A stretch of 64,000 nucleotides of DNA, from the NCBI RefSeq assembly GCF_017114985.1, contig NZ_JABXKP010000060.1, positions 1 to 64,000 of the forward strand, read 5' to 3'. Source of the stretch: Nostoc sp. JL33 (lineage in GTDB: Bacteria; Cyanobacteriota; Cyanobacteriia; Cyanobacteriales; Nostocaceae). Each line of letters starts with the position of its first letter. The first letter of the stretch is position 1. The position numbers and the translations under genes were made by a program. The notes beneath the pieces were generated by a model. It worked only from the letters and a program-made list of their open reading frames with translations, made no database searches and was not told the origin of the DNA. Shown here piece by piece: positions 27,121 through 36,213 of this stretch.

Positions 27121-27810
27121 ATGGTTAACAATTTAGCAGGCGGCATCATTCCCCCACAACCACCGATAGAATCACAATCTGATGCTCATGTGCTGAAGTC
27201 TCGTCTAGAATGGGGCGAACCAGCTTTTACAATACTGGATGTGCGCGATCGCAACACGTTCAACGAAGGTCACATCTTGGGAGCGATGCCGATGCCAATA
27301 AATGAATTGGTAGAGCGTGCAGTAGCTTCTTTGAATAAAAGCCGTGATATTTACGTTTACGGTGCTAATGAACAAGAAGGTACCGAAGCCGCACAACAAC
27401 TGCGTTCTAATGGATTTGAGCATGTCTCCCAACTCAAAGGTGGTCTAGCCGCATGGAAGGCGATCGGTGGGCCAACAGAAGGCATTATTGAATCAACAAC
27501 TCCCCCAGGTGCAGATGACTACAATGTTGTAGATCGGCTAAAAAATCACCAAGAAAATCTGCAAAAGGAAGGCGCTAGCCCGACGGAGGCGATTAAAAAA
27601 GGAGCTAGTAACCTTAAAGAAAACATTCAACAGGGAGCCAGTAACCTCAAAGACAACATTCAAGAGGGAGCCAGTAACCTCAAAGAAAACATTCAAGAGG
27701 GAGCCAGTAACCTCAAAGAAAACATTCAAGAGGGAGCCAGCAATATCAAGGAAAATGTTAGTGAATCTAAAACTCCTACAGACACTGATGATTCCAATAA
27801 GGGATCTTAG
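27121..27810 (+). CDS. Rhodanese-like domain protein lacking the catalytic Cys, with 11-residue repeat tail
   Basis: A 229-residue cytoplasmic protein. Residues 20-117 form a rhodanese fold: AFTILDVRDRNTFNEGHILGA and the closing LKGGLAAWKAIGGPTEG are typical. The active-site loop after IYVY, normally C-x5-R, is G81-A-N-E-Q-E-G, so the sulfur-carrying cysteine is missing and sulfurtransferase activity is not expected. The tail holds five 11-residue units GASNLKENIQE (161-215), preceded by the related GASPTEAIKK. This periodicity resembles amphipathic LEA group 3 or apolipoprotein-type helices and suggests membrane or stress binding; that is inference. GGAAGG precedes the start. Confidence 0.8.
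   Translation: MVNNLAGGIIPPQPPIESQSDAHVLKSRLEWGEPAFTILDVRDRNTFNEGHILGAMPMPINELVERAVASLNKSRDIYVYGANEQEGTEAAQQLRSNGFEHVSQLKGGLAAWKAIGGPTEGIIESTTPPGADDYNVVDRLKNHQENLQKEGASPTEAIKKGASNLKENIQQGASNLKDNIQEGASNLKENIQEGASNLKENIQEGASNIKENVSESKTPTDTDDSNKGS
27601..27765 (+). repeat. 33-bp tandem repeat in the rhodanese-like gene
   Basis: Five units of GGAGCCAGTAACCTCAAAGA + AAACATTCAAGAG. Units 2-4 are nearly identical at DNA level, which points to recent expansion by slippage or recombination. Confidence 0.9.
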
Positions 27811-27872
27811 GCAAAAATAACTTAGCAAAAATACCAGGCGATTAAAAATCGCACGCCAGTTGCTCATGGGGA

Positions 27873-27932
27873 GCCAGTGCGTTGGGGGGCGAACCACTCT
27901 TGTAACTGGTGTGGAAACCCCCCAGCACTGGC
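27873..27932. repeat. Long interrupted hairpin repeat
   Basis: GCCAGTGC (27873-27880) plus GGGGGG (27884-27889) face CCCCCC (27918-27923) plus GCACTGGC (27925-27932). It is followed by GGCTACACAGGCAAAGTCCG and CGCAGGCGGACTT, a second short hairpin-like repeat. Both look like dispersed cyanobacterial repeats between the convergent rhodanese-like and rnd genes. Confidence 0.65.
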
Positions 27933-28047
27933 TTGGCTACACAGGCAAAGTCCGCGCAGGCGGACTTATCCTAACTTGTGAGTGAGCGTGAGGCAGGGCA
28001 ATTTGCAAAAATGCGATGCTCCGTTTGCAAGAGGTTTGCTGTTTTTT

Positions 28048-28677
28048 TCAGTGTTCAAATAAATCCTTAAATTGCAACAAATCTAAGGAAACTATTGTTG
28101 GCAGAAATTCAAAACATTCTTGAGCAATTTCCCAACGTTCTTCTCGTTTGAGCATTTCTATTAGCTTCTGCTGCACACTAAGTAAGTAGCGCACATCATT
28201 GGCAGCATAACTCAGTTGAGCTTCAGTTAAACTAGCGGCGTTACCCCAATCAGAACTTTGAGAGCTTTTATCCAGTTCCACTTGTTCTAACTCTTGTACC
28301 ACATCTTTGAGTCCGTGGCGATTTGTGTAAGTACGGGCTAATTTACTAGCAATTTTGGTGCAAAAAACAGGCCCAACCTGAATTCCCAGATTGGCTCGTA
28401 AAGTAGCAAGGTCAAAGCGAGCAAAGTGAAACACTTTTACGACATTCGCCGCTGACAAGAGTTTTTTTAAGTTTGGTGCGTCAGCTTGTCCTTTGGCTAT
28501 GCGGATTGCAGTCACTTTCCCGGATTCGTTGCACAGCTGGACAAGACACAAGCGATCGCGCAGTGGCAATAATCCCATCGTTTCTGTATCAACTGCGATC
28601 GCTCTAGATTCTAAATACTGGCTAAGGGCTGCATCACTGAGGTCGCGATCGCTCACCTGAAAATCTTGTAATATCAT
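28048..28677 (-). CDS. rnd: Ribonuclease D-type 3'-5' exonuclease
   Basis: A 209-residue DEDDy exonuclease. Exo I is D30-T-E32 in AIAVDTETMGL, Exo II is VFHFARFDLATLR, and Exo III is QLSYAANDVRYLL with the tyrosine that defines the DEDDy subclass. The HRDC domains of E. coli RNase D are absent, as is usual for the short cyanobacterial form. Expected role is 3' trimming of tRNA and other stable RNA precursors. It is a single gene, divergent from nothing close and convergent with the rhodanese-like gene. Confidence 0.85.
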   Translation of the reverse strand: MILQDFQVSDRDLSDAALSQYLESRAIAVDTETMGLLPLRDRLCLVQLCNESGKVTAIRIAKGQADAPNLKKLLSAANVVKVFHFARFDLATLRANLGIQVGPVFCTKIASKLARTYTNRHGLKDVVQELEQVELDKSSQSSDWGNAASLTEAQLSYAANDVRYLLSVQQKLIEMLKREERWEIAQECFEFLPTIVSLDLLQFKDLFEH

Positions 28678-28765
28678 GAATTGTTCAAAAATAATAGCAG
28701 TGTCCAGCAGACAAAAGCCTTGTCAGACACTACATTATTATTGTGCAAAAAATCACCAAATAAAT

Positions 28766-29314
28766 CTACCTAGTGTGGAAAAAAAGTTGTGTCAGGTAGA
28801 CATCGCCTTGATTATTAGTAGCAACGCCAATTCCAGTCAGGTTGTAATTTCCTTTAAGGTTCTTTAGATGTCCGGGACTGTTTATCCAACCAGTAACAGC
28901 TTCGTCCACAGGGTTGCTATATCCCCGGTTGAAAGCAACATTTTCCGCCGCACTGTTGTAGCGAAAAGGGATAGCTTTGACTCGCCGTTCAAATCCCTGA
29001 TGGCTAAATGGGGTTTTACCTTTAGCCATGTTTTGACTATGAATTCTTGCCTGTCGAGTGATATTTGCATTTAGGGTCAACTTTGGCAGTCCTTTAGAAG
29101 CCCGATATCGATTAATTTGGTCGAATACTGATTTTTCTAACTCAGTAGTTTTAAAAGTAGGAGTCGATATTGCAACCTGACTGGAAAAAAGCGACAACAG
29201 CTTATTACGGGTGGATGTATTCGTAGAAGGATAATTTGGGATCGGAACAGTCGTTAATCCACTAGCAAGGACAAGCGCACTTAAAGCGATGCCAAAAGCA
29301 GTTTGTCGGAACAT
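28766..29314 (-). CDS. Secreted CAP-domain (SCP/PR-1-like) protein, first of two
   Basis: A 182-residue exported protein. Residues 1-20 (MFRQTAFGIALSALVLASGL) form a signal peptide. The CAP domain spans about 60-180: ELEKSVFDQINRYRASKGLPKLTLN, ARIHSQNMAKGKTPFSHQGFERRV, AENVAFNRGYSNPVDEAVTGWINSPGHLKN and YNLTGIGVA. The CAP tetrad residues (His in FSHQG, Glu in AAENV, Glu in DEAV, His in GHLKN) are all visible. Bacterial CAP proteins occur in envelopes and spores, with unclear chemistry. A paralogue lies about 350 bases upstream on the same strand. Confidence 0.88.
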   Translation of the reverse strand: MFRQTAFGIALSALVLASGLTTVPIPNYPSTNTSTRNKLLSLFSSQVAISTPTFKTTELEKSVFDQINRYRASKGLPKLTLNANITRQARIHSQNMAKGKTPFSHQGFERRVKAIPFRYNSAAENVAFNRGYSNPVDEAVTGWINSPGHLKNLKGNYNLTGIGVATNNQGDVYLTQLFFHTR

Positions 29315-29663
29315 GGAGAATTGCGTAATGTGTAGAGATATAAGACTTCTACTCTACCTTATTGTTCCGACGATATATACCAGGATACTATTAAGGATTG
29401 ATGAATTTCGGCAATCTGGCAATATCGTTGGTATCAGGACTATAAACAATCTGAACAATTGTCAATACTTCAATAGTTCACCTTCATGAAAATCACGGTT
29501 ATTTTTGCTGAGAATTTAAGATTTTCATGAATTACTAAAAAAATAATCTCGTATTCACTAGACAAATGTCATTTAAACTACATTATTCAACATCCAGCAA
29601 AAGCTTTGCTAAATGTTGAAGTCTGCGGAATTTGAGAAAAAACCTAAATATTTAGCAGATATA

Positions 29664-30191
29664 TCAGCGAATGAAAATTTGTGTGAAGTAGATTCCGCCT
29701 GCACTGTTGCTAGCGACACCAATCCCCGTCTTATTATAATTACCTCTGATATTGGCAAGATGCCCTGGACTATTGAGCCAGCCTTCAACAGCTGTTTTCA
29801 CTGGGTCACTATATCCCTGGTTGAAAGCAACATTTTCACCAGCTGCACTGTAGGGAATACCGATTGCTCTAACACGTTCTGAAAATCCTGTATGTCCAAA
29901 GGGAACTTTACCATAAGCCATGTCCTGACTGTGAATCCTGGCTTGTTTATCGATGGCAGAATTACGAGTGTGCGCTGGTAGCCCTTGGGAAACTCTGTAC
30001 TTATTAATTTCCTTGAAAACCAACTGTTCGAGAGCAGCAGTATCGACACTAGCTGCTACGATTTTAAAAGTATAATTTGATACTTTTAAAGATGGCGGTG
30101 TAAAAGTTGGATTTGTTACAGGAGTAGCGATCGCTCCACTAGCGAGAACAATAGTACCTAAAGCAATACCGTAGATTGTTGTATTAATCAT
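29664..30191 (-). CDS. Secreted CAP-domain protein, second of two
   Basis: A 175-residue paralogue of the next gene. The signal peptide is MINTTIYGIALGTIVLASGAIA. The CAP domain shows LEQLVFKEINKYRVSQGLPAHTRN, ARIHSQDMAYGKVPFGHTGFSERV, AGENVAFNQGYSDPVKTAVEGWLNSPGHLAN and YNKTGIGVA, with both histidines and both acidic residues kept. The tandem pair shares layout and many identities and so arose by duplication. The 350-base gap between them makes separate promoters likely. Ligand or substrate unknown. Confidence 0.88.
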   Translation of the reverse strand: MINTTIYGIALGTIVLASGAIATPVTNPTFTPPSLKVSNYTFKIVAASVDTAALEQLVFKEINKYRVSQGLPAHTRNSAIDKQARIHSQDMAYGKVPFGHTGFSERVRAIGIPYSAAGENVAFNQGYSDPVKTAVEGWLNSPGHLANIRGNYNKTGIGVASNSAGGIYFTQIFIR

Positions 30192-30477
30192 TGTGCTGAA
30201 AGTAAAGTTCCAGACAATCTAACTAAACTAATGTGAATGTGACAAATTGCTTATAGGTCTATATAGTTGTATTTATACCGTTTTTTGTGCAAAAACTACC
30301 AGCAAGCGTTTAAATTCGCGACTTTACGAAAACTTTTTAATCTTTATGAAAAATTCACATCTACCATTGGTAGGATTTTTCCTATGCATTTTTTGTACTT
30401 CATTTTGTAATACACGAAGATTTCCAATATCTGGCTAATGGTAGTTAGAGTACAATCACAAATCACCAGTATTTCTC

Positions 30478-30555
30478 AGTACTAATACTTAATAGTGATC
30501 ATGATTAGGAATTATTATTTAATCTCAAGAGATTAAATAATTAAGTATTAATACT
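30478..30555. repeat. Two-step hairpin in the 30192-30719 spacer
   Basis: Outer arms AGTACTAATACTTAA (30478-30492) and TTAAGTATTAATACT (30541-30555) and perfect inner arms TTATTTAATCTC (30515-30526) and GAGATTAAATAA (30529-30540). The structure looks like a small MITE or a structured RNA. No coding gene is supported in this spacer. Confidence 0.6.
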
Positions 30556-30719
30556 GGTTAAGCTAATCGGCATTTAAGTTGCATGATCAAGGCGGGCTTT
30601 TCGGCCCACCCCACAAGAATTTGATAAAATTTAATATGCTTTCTTAGATGTATTTTAGGTTAAAGTGCGGAATATGGAATATAAATGGCATAAATTTCTC
30701 CACGAAAACCTCTGAGCGA

Positions 30720-31007
30720 CTAGCTTCGGTTGAGAATTTCTAACTCTTCCTGTACCACGCGCAACACTCGCGCAATATATTCCGCCCGCCACTGTTCCCG
30801 CTCTTTAATTACTTTGGCATCCGGCTCGTAAGTTTCAATCTCACTAGGCGATAAAATACCTTTAACCTCTAGCAACCGTTCAACGGTATCTAGCCGCTCA
30901 TGCAGCACGGACACCTCACCAGTCAAAGCCATAACGATCGCTAACAATTTATCGATTTGCGGATTGTCTAAGTAAACAGGTCGTTTACCCTTAGCTATTT
31001 TTGTCAT
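30720..31007 (-). CDS. Conserved coiled-coil protein of unknown function
   Basis: A 95-residue soluble protein: a basic start MTKIAKGKRPVYLDNPQ, then helical heptads LLAIVMALTGEVSVLHERLDTVERLLEVKG, then a Glu/Arg-rich C-terminal helix ending VVQEELEILNRS. It looks like a dimerising coiled coil. I recognise no named family. The gene stands alone between spacers with repeats; the palindromic repeat TCTCGTAGAGAAGAAAG and a CCCGACT-type repeat lie just upstream (31070-31150). Confidence 0.6.
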   Translation of the reverse strand: MTKIAKGKRPVYLDNPQIDKLLAIVMALTGEVSVLHERLDTVERLLEVKGILSPSEIETYEPDAKVIKEREQWRAEYIARVLRVVQEELEILNRS

Positions 31008-31259
31008 CTTAATACCAATTCTCCAAAAATCAGACTACACATACAAAATTCTTGCATTCTTGCATTGTCCCTGGCGCGTCTCGTAGAGAAGAAAGTTTTA
31101 GTCGGGGTTTAAATCCCGACTGTAGCTTGCTTCCCGCAGGGTAACTAAACAAAGTTGGAGCACTCTGCCTCCAAGCTACTTGTTGACATTCGGCCTTAAA
31201 CCCTTGAATTTACGATAAAATCTGACTTTCTCAATTACGAATTGGTATACTTCCTCTGC

Positions 31260-32417
31260 TTACTTAGTTGCAGCAACTACAAACCAAGTGCCTCGGCTGC
31301 CTGAGTTACCATTTTTAAACAGGCTATTAGTTACGTTTGCTTTCCATGCCCCATTAGGGACAAATTTCTCGAATGTTTTATCTGATGCAAAACCAGCCTC
31401 AACAGCTAGCGTCACCAAATCCAAATCGCGTACAGCACTCCAGAAGGGTTCGTTGTTGTTAGCGGTTTCCCAGTCATAAACGAACTGCGTATAAAGATCC
31501 ATGTGACGATACAGGGGTGCTTCCACATGGAGCATCATGCCACCGGGAGCCAGTAGACGATAAGATTCTTGCATAACTTTACGCACGGCTGGCGGGGGAA
31601 TTTCATGCAGCAAAATGTGAGAAACCACTAAGTCAAATGATTCATCCGGAAAATTAGTGTGTTCAGCATTTTGCTGAGAGAAGTGTACCCGTTTGCCGAA
31701 AGATTCGGCTCTTGCATGAGCATAACGCAGCATGGGTGCGCCTACATCTATAGCATGGACTTCTGCATCTGGAAAACCATCCACATAGGGTAATGTGCTA
31801 TTGCCGATAGAACATCCCATATCGAGAATTTTTCTAGGTCGAAAGTCGGGAAACTCTAGTAGGAGATAGTTTTGGACTATAGATAGCCCTATATCATCAT
31901 TAAGCGGCCCCAACCAACCCAGTCCATAAACGTAAACGCCGCGATCGTAAGTTGCGCCGGCAGCGACATCATCATCTGTGAATTCACTGTGATATCCTCC
32001 AGGCATACAGTGAATATCTACAGCCTTTTGATGAGTAGGTATTTGAAAATTTGGGTCGAGGGTTAAAGTACCCAGTTCACCACCCTGATCTTTGGCACGC
32101 TCAATCAACTCTGGCAGTTGTCTGTCAACACTGGAATTTACAGCATCCCATAATATTTCTTGGTTGATCCGCTTGAGGGCACTAGCCCAACGATAGTAGG
32201 GTTCCTGCTGCATTACTTCCCGAATTTCATAACGATTCAGGGGAGGACGCTGATGTTGTTGTTCAAACTTCGGCTCGGCGAGTTTTTCATAAATTACTTT
32301 ATTACCAACAGAGATATTTCTGAAAATGTGCATCCTCAGACTTTGCACAAAATTTTGGCGTGCCAACTCGTCATGAGTGGGTTGCGGTAGCATAGCATGT
32401 TGGAATTGTTCAGCCAT
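31260..32417 (-). CDS. Class I SAM-dependent methyltransferase
   Basis: A 385-residue protein with a ~170-residue N-terminal region of unknown fold and a C-terminal Rossmann methyltransferase domain (about 195-310). Motif I is ILDMGCSIGNSTL, the acidic residue of motif II is in VHAIDVGAPML, and motif IV/post-IV is SFDLVVSHILLHEIPP followed by LLAPGGMMLHVEAP. Such enzymes methylate small molecules or quinone-like substrates; the target is unknown. It follows trpB on the same strand after only 31 bases, so the two may be co-transcribed, although there is no clear functional link. Confidence 0.83.
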   Translation of the reverse strand: MAEQFQHAMLPQPTHDELARQNFVQSLRMHIFRNISVGNKVIYEKLAEPKFEQQHQRPPLNRYEIREVMQQEPYYRWASALKRINQEILWDAVNSSVDRQLPELIERAKDQGGELGTLTLDPNFQIPTHQKAVDIHCMPGGYHSEFTDDDVAAGATYDRGVYVYGLGWLGPLNDDIGLSIVQNYLLLEFPDFRPRKILDMGCSIGNSTLPYVDGFPDAEVHAIDVGAPMLRYAHARAESFGKRVHFSQQNAEHTNFPDESFDLVVSHILLHEIPPPAVRKVMQESYRLLAPGGMMLHVEAPLYRHMDLYTQFVYDWETANNNEPFWSAVRDLDLVTLAVEAGFASDKTFEKFVPNGAWKANVTNSLFKNGNSGSRGTWFVVAATK

Positions 32418-32448
32418 TATTGCTTTTCCCCAGAAATTTTATGTATAT

Positions 32449-33684
32449 TTACGCATCATTTAAAAACTTGGCTACTGTTTGTACATCCTTATCGCCGCGT
32501 CCAGAGCAGTTAATTACAATCCGGGGACTGTCGGTTAGTTGGGGACATAGGGTTTCGAGGTAAGCGATCGCATGGGCTGTTTCCAATGCCGGGATAATTC
32601 CTTCCAATTTCGACAATCGTTGAAATGCGGCTAAAGCTTCTGCATCTGTCACACTATAGTATTCGGCGCGGCCAATATCCTTCAAATAGCTATGTTCTGG
32701 GCCGACACCGGGATAATCTAATCCTGCGCTAATTGAGTGTGCCTCAATGATTTGCCCATCCTCATCTTGCAGAAGATAGCTCATTGCCCCGTGTAATACA
32801 CCAACTCGTCCTTTTGTCAAGGTTGCGGCGTGTTTTTCGGTATTCACACCTTCTCCGGCTGCCTCAACCCCAATGAAGCGTATAGAAGACTCATTCATAA
32901 ACTCATAGAATAGTCCCATAGCATTGGAACCACCACCGACACAAGCCAAGAGAATATCAGGCAATACACCCCACTTTTCGATTGCTTGGGCGCGAGTTTC
33001 CTGGCCGATTACCGCATGGAAATCACGTACCATCATCGGGTAAGGATGGGGCCCTGCTACCGAACCCAGGATGTAGTGAGTTGTTTCCACATTTGTCACC
33101 CAATCTCGGATTGCTTCAGAAGTGGCATCCTTGAGGGTTCCCGTGCCCGCCTCCACCGGACGCACTTCTGCCCCCATCAACCGCATTCTGAACACATTCA
33201 AAGCTTGGCGTTCCATGTCATGAACGCCCATGTAAATTACGCATTCCAGTCCAAAACGAGCGCAAACTGTAGCTGTGGCAACTCCATGTTGTCCAGCACC
33301 CGTTTCGGCAATAATCCGTTGCTTACCCATGCGCTTTGCCAACAATACCTGACCAAGAGCATTATTAATTTTGTGAGAGCCAGTATGATTTAAATCTTCA
33401 CGTTTTAAGTAGATTTGTGGCCCCGTGCGATCGGGTCGGGCATAATGAGCAGTCAGGCGTTCAGCGAAATACAATGGTGTGGCACGTCCTACATAGTCCC
33501 GTAACAACTGCTGTAGTTCTGCTTGAAAACCAGGGTCATTGCGGTATTGCTGATAAGCTGTTTCTAGTTCAGTAAGAGCAGGCATCAGCGTTTCAGGTAC
33601 ATACTTACCGCCAAAGCGTCCAAAGCGACCTAGCGTATCGGGAACCTGAGCAGTTGAATTTGGAGAGAGGGGAGTGGTAGTCAC
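32449..33684 (-). CDS. trpB: Tryptophan synthase beta chain
   Basis: A 411-residue PLP enzyme that condenses indole and serine to tryptophan. The Schiff-base lysine is K105 in [13 protein letters not shown]; the phosphate loop is GGGSNAMG; the end carries [12 protein letters not shown]. Length and motifs match the TrpB1 class that works with TrpA. trpA is not in the window, while trpC is about 3.7 kb away as a single gene, so the trp genes are scattered as in other Nostoc genomes. A methyltransferase gene follows closely. Confidence 0.96.
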   Translation of the reverse strand: MTTTPLSPNSTAQVPDTLGRFGRFGGKYVPETLMPALTELETAYQQYRNDPGFQAELQQLLRDYVGRATPLYFAERLTAHYARPDRTGPQIYLKREDLNHTGSHKINNALGQVLLAKRMGKQRIIAETGAGQHGVATATVCARFGLECVIYMGVHDMERQALNVFRMRLMGAEVRPVEAGTGTLKDATSEAIRDWVTNVETTHYILGSVAGPHPYPMMVRDFHAVIGQETRAQAIEKWGVLPDILLACVGGGSNAMGLFYEFMNESSIRFIGVEAAGEGVNTEKHAATLTKGRVGVLHGAMSYLLQDEDGQIIEAHSISAGLDYPGVGPEHSYLKDIGRAEYYSVTDAEALAAFQRLSKLEGIIPALETAHAIAYLETLCPQLTDSPRIVINCSGRGDKDVQTVAKFLNDA

Positions 33685-33909
33685 GAGTTAATTTTGATCA
33701 GGAGGATGACTTAATTATTATAGAAAAGTCTGAGGCATATCTGGCGAGTGGGGGATCTCACTTGTTTACTGAGAACTGTTTTGCCCTATGCCGAATTTCT
33801 TTAAATCCCTTGCAATGGATTTGTGATGTTAGCCTAGAAATTGATTTCCCAGGAGAACGGTTACGTAGAAATCTCCACTGCTTCTGATTTTTCCTTAATA
33901 AAGATTTTT

Positions 33910-34257
33910 ATGTCTTCTTCCAATCCCAAATCTTCCGATAAAGGCTTTGTCTACCGCGAATTTGGCAACGACAACTCCGCCGCCACAGAAAGACCAATTC
34001 CAGAACTGCCCCCACAACAACAAAATCTCAAAGTACAAGCTTCCCGCAAAGGACGCAAAGGCAAAACCGTCACAGTGATTAGCGGTTTTCAAGCCAAACC
34101 GGAAACTTTGGCAGATTTGGTGAAGCAGTTGAAAACCCAGTGTGGGACAGGTGGGACAATTAAAGACAATGAAATTGAAATTCAGGGCGAACACAAACAG
34201 AAAATTGTCGAGGTTTTGACCAAGCTAGGTTACAAAGCTAAAATCAGTGGTGGCTAA
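33910..34257 (+). CDS. SUI1/eIF1-like translation factor (YciH family)
   Basis: The frame opens at 33841 with TTG, but the ATG at 33910 is chosen because it gives the usual family N-terminus MSSSNPKSSDKGFVYREFG. The 115-residue product has a disordered start and an SUI1 domain (about 40-115): SRKGRKGKTVTVISGFQ, LADLVKQLKTQCGTGGTIKDNEIEIQGEHKQKIVEVLTKLGYKAK. YciH-like proteins resemble eIF1 and in bacteria can inhibit translation of selected mRNAs or take part in start-site choice. It is monocistronic and followed about 140 bases later by a YqaE-type gene. Confidence 0.88.
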   Translation: MSSSNPKSSDKGFVYREFGNDNSAATERPIPELPPQQQNLKVQASRKGRKGKTVTVISGFQAKPETLADLVKQLKTQCGTGGTIKDNEIEIQGEHKQKIVEVLTKLGYKAKISGG

Positions 34258-34398
34258 TCTTGAGTGCGGTTTACCGCATCTTAACCCTGACGTAAATTGA
34301 GAGCGGCAATGTTATCTTTGAGAGGTACAAATATACTTGAGCAGTGGTGAATCACTTCACCGAGAAGCTGTCTTTTGTGAGACTAACAGGAGGTTCAA

Positions 34399-34557
34399 AT
34401 GGATTTAGTTCGGCTTCTGTGTGCCATTTTCTTACCGCCTTTGGGAGTTTTTTTGCAAGTAGGTTTTGGTATAGACTTTTGGATTAATATAGTTTTGACG
34501 CTTTTTGGTTACATTCCTGGGATTATTCATGCGGTGTGGATAATTTATAAGAAATAG
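34399..34557 (+). CDS. YqaE/Pmp3 family small membrane protein
   Basis: A 52-residue protein, MDLVRLLCAIFLPPLGVFLQ...GFGIDFWINIVLTLFGYIPGIIHAVWIIYKK. It has two transmembrane helices with the family signature LPPLGVFLQVGF and GYIPGIIHA.WII. AGGAGG lies 8 bases before the ATG, so the start is secure. Pmp3/YqaE proteins are stress-induced and modulate membrane potential or ion leak in yeast and plants; the bacterial role is less clear. The gene is too short for usual ORF lists. Confidence 0.93.
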   Translation: MDLVRLLCAIFLPPLGVFLQVGFGIDFWINIVLTLFGYIPGIIHAVWIIYKK

Positions 34558-34807
34558 TTCTTTGTAGCTGTAGGTTGTGTGTACCAATCTCGGCGTTCCT
34601 GATTCTGAGTAATATTTGCACAGAGGCAATTGATCAATTGCCTCTAGAGAAAGTTTTATGAATTGGATGTCTGCAAATTATTCAAGAAGAATTTCTCAGT
34701 CAGATCATCTCTGGTAAATTAATTGTGATATGTTATTGCGATCACTTCACCCGCAATGACAAGCGTTTAACCGGATATGATATCAGAATAAATTAGGGAC
34801 TTCCAAT

Positions 34808-34901
34808 AGACATAGGAGTGAAAAAGAATTGTTTTGACGTAGCAGTGCTACGACCCTACAAGGGTTATGGGTAATGCATATTTAATTTCACGCCTATGTC
34901 T
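34808..34901. mobile_element. MITE family A, copy 1
   Basis: AGACATAGGAGTGAAA at the left end and TTTCACGCCTATGTCT at the right end are near-perfect inverted repeats around a 94-bp element with the core GACGTAGCAGTGCTACG and the block ACAAGGGTTATGGGTAA. Copy 2 at 57995-58087 is the insertion inside an antitoxin gene. This copy is flanked on both sides by AGGGACTTCCAA, the end sequence of family B. Confidence 0.8.
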
Positions 34902-35032
34902 AAGGGACTTCCAAATAAAAAAATATGCAATTATTTATTGTGGGGTGGGCATCTTGCCCGCCCAATAACCAAAGGCGGGCAAGATGCCCACCCCACAAGA
35001 TTGAATAATTTATTTCTTGGAAATCCCTAATG
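34902..35032. mobile_element. MITE family B, copy 1
   Basis: Left end AGGGACTTCCAAATAAA and right end TTTATTTCTTGGAAATCCCT are inverted repeats. In the centre, TGTGGGGTGGGCATCTTGCC and its complement form a 24-bp-arm hairpin (34939-34997). Copy 2 is at 40299-40424. A further left-end-like sequence (34793-34806) lies on the other side of MITE A, which suggests nesting or a partial duplication. Confidence 0.75.
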
Positions 35033-35126
35033 AAAAAAATATCCAATTTGTAGCGTGCGTTAGCCAGAACGATAACGCACGCTTGTATTCGTAACTCTAA
35101 TTGAACAAAAATCTACAATAATTTAC

Positions 35127-35312
35127 AGGACTTACGCATTGACAATAAATACCAAATAGGTATAAGTGAAAAACCACATCTTTCGTAGGGGTTTAGCATT
35201 GCGCTTTACCCCTACAGTATCGTCATACGACCAAAAAATAATTAAGAAAAGCCTGAAACAACCTATTTTTGTTAACTCACATCATGATGAATTTGTACAG
35301 TGCGTAAGTACT
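35127..35312. mobile_element. MITE family D, copy 2
   Basis: Left AGGACTTACGCA and right TGCGTAAGTACT (one mismatch), 186 bp, with the inner pair CGTAGGGGTTTAGC / CGCTTTACCCCTACAG. It is the simpler relative of 13837-14140, without nested palindromic repeats. The remainder of 34558-35446 holds only AT-rich spacer. Confidence 0.7.
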
Positions 35313-35446
35313 AATTTAGAACTTTGGCGTGAATATTACAATATTGTGGCAAAAAAAACAACTATTTATTTCACTTAAAATAAAAGTTGTAAAGACACTA
35401 TTTATTACGTCTCCAATATATATTTTGTGCGGCGGTAAATACCGAA

Positions 35447-36115
35447 TTATTTCTCATTTTTTAACATGGCGTAGAGTCTCAACTCTAAAAGCAAGGGACA
35501 GATATGCAATTGCCATTGCACAGTTGAAACGTTCAAATCTTTGATCAACCCAGTGCCTATATCTAGTACCCAGCCATGAACCATAGGCGCTTTTCGCTCA
35601 TAAAGTACCTGACGCATGATCGAAGTTTGGTAAAGATTTTTCACTTGCGCCACAACATTTATTTCCGCTAAACGATTCAGACGTTCTTCTCTTGTTGGCA
35701 AGGCATCAATCTCTTCTTGTTTTTGTAAATACAGTTCTCGAATCGGATTTACCCAGTTATCAAGAATTCCGATGGTTCTCCCTTCTAAAGCTGCCTTAAT
35801 TCCTCCACAATCGTAGTGACCACAAACGATAATGTGTTCCACCCTAAGATGTAAAATTGCGTATTCTAAAACGGCTAAAAAGTTAATATCCGTCAGAGAA
35901 ACTTGATTGGCAATATTACGATGTACAAATAACTCTCCTGGTTCTGTACCGGTAAACCTTGTTAATGCCAGACGACTATCAGAACAGCCGAGGTATAGAA
36001 AAGGTGGTGTTTGTCCGGTAGATAATTCTTTAAAGTAAGTTGGGTCTAGAGCCAGTTTTTCGGCAACCCAAGCTTGATTATTTCTAAGGAGTTCATCGAT
36101 GCTGTTATATTTCAT
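35447..36115 (-). CDS. Beta-class carbonic anhydrase
   Basis: A 222-residue zinc enzyme interconverting CO2 and bicarbonate. Zinc ligands are C44 (in LGCSDSR, with the D46/R48 dyad), H100 and C103 (in CGHYDCGG). The length is that of the bacterial/plant-type catalytic core, without the long C-terminal extension of carboxysomal CcaA. Its site (cytosol, periplasm or carboxysome) cannot be settled; there is no clear signal peptide. The gene stands alone. Its stop codon lies about 130 bases beyond MITE D copy 2. Confidence 0.9.
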   Translation of the reverse strand: MKYNSIDELLRNNQAWVAEKLALDPTYFKELSTGQTPPFLYLGCSDSRLALTRFTGTEPGELFVHRNIANQVSLTDINFLAVLEYAILHLRVEHIIVCGHYDCGGIKAALEGRTIGILDNWVNPIRELYLQKQEEIDALPTREERLNRLAEINVVAQVKNLYQTSIMRQVLYERKAPMVHGWVLDIGTGLIKDLNVSTVQWQLHICPLLLELRLYAMLKNEK

Positions 36116-36213
36116 CTTTGGTCAAATTCGAGAGAGAATCTCATCAATATTTTAGATTTTAGCTGATCTACAGTTTCCTCTATATCAATATGAACTTTTT
36201 CAGAGCTAAAATT

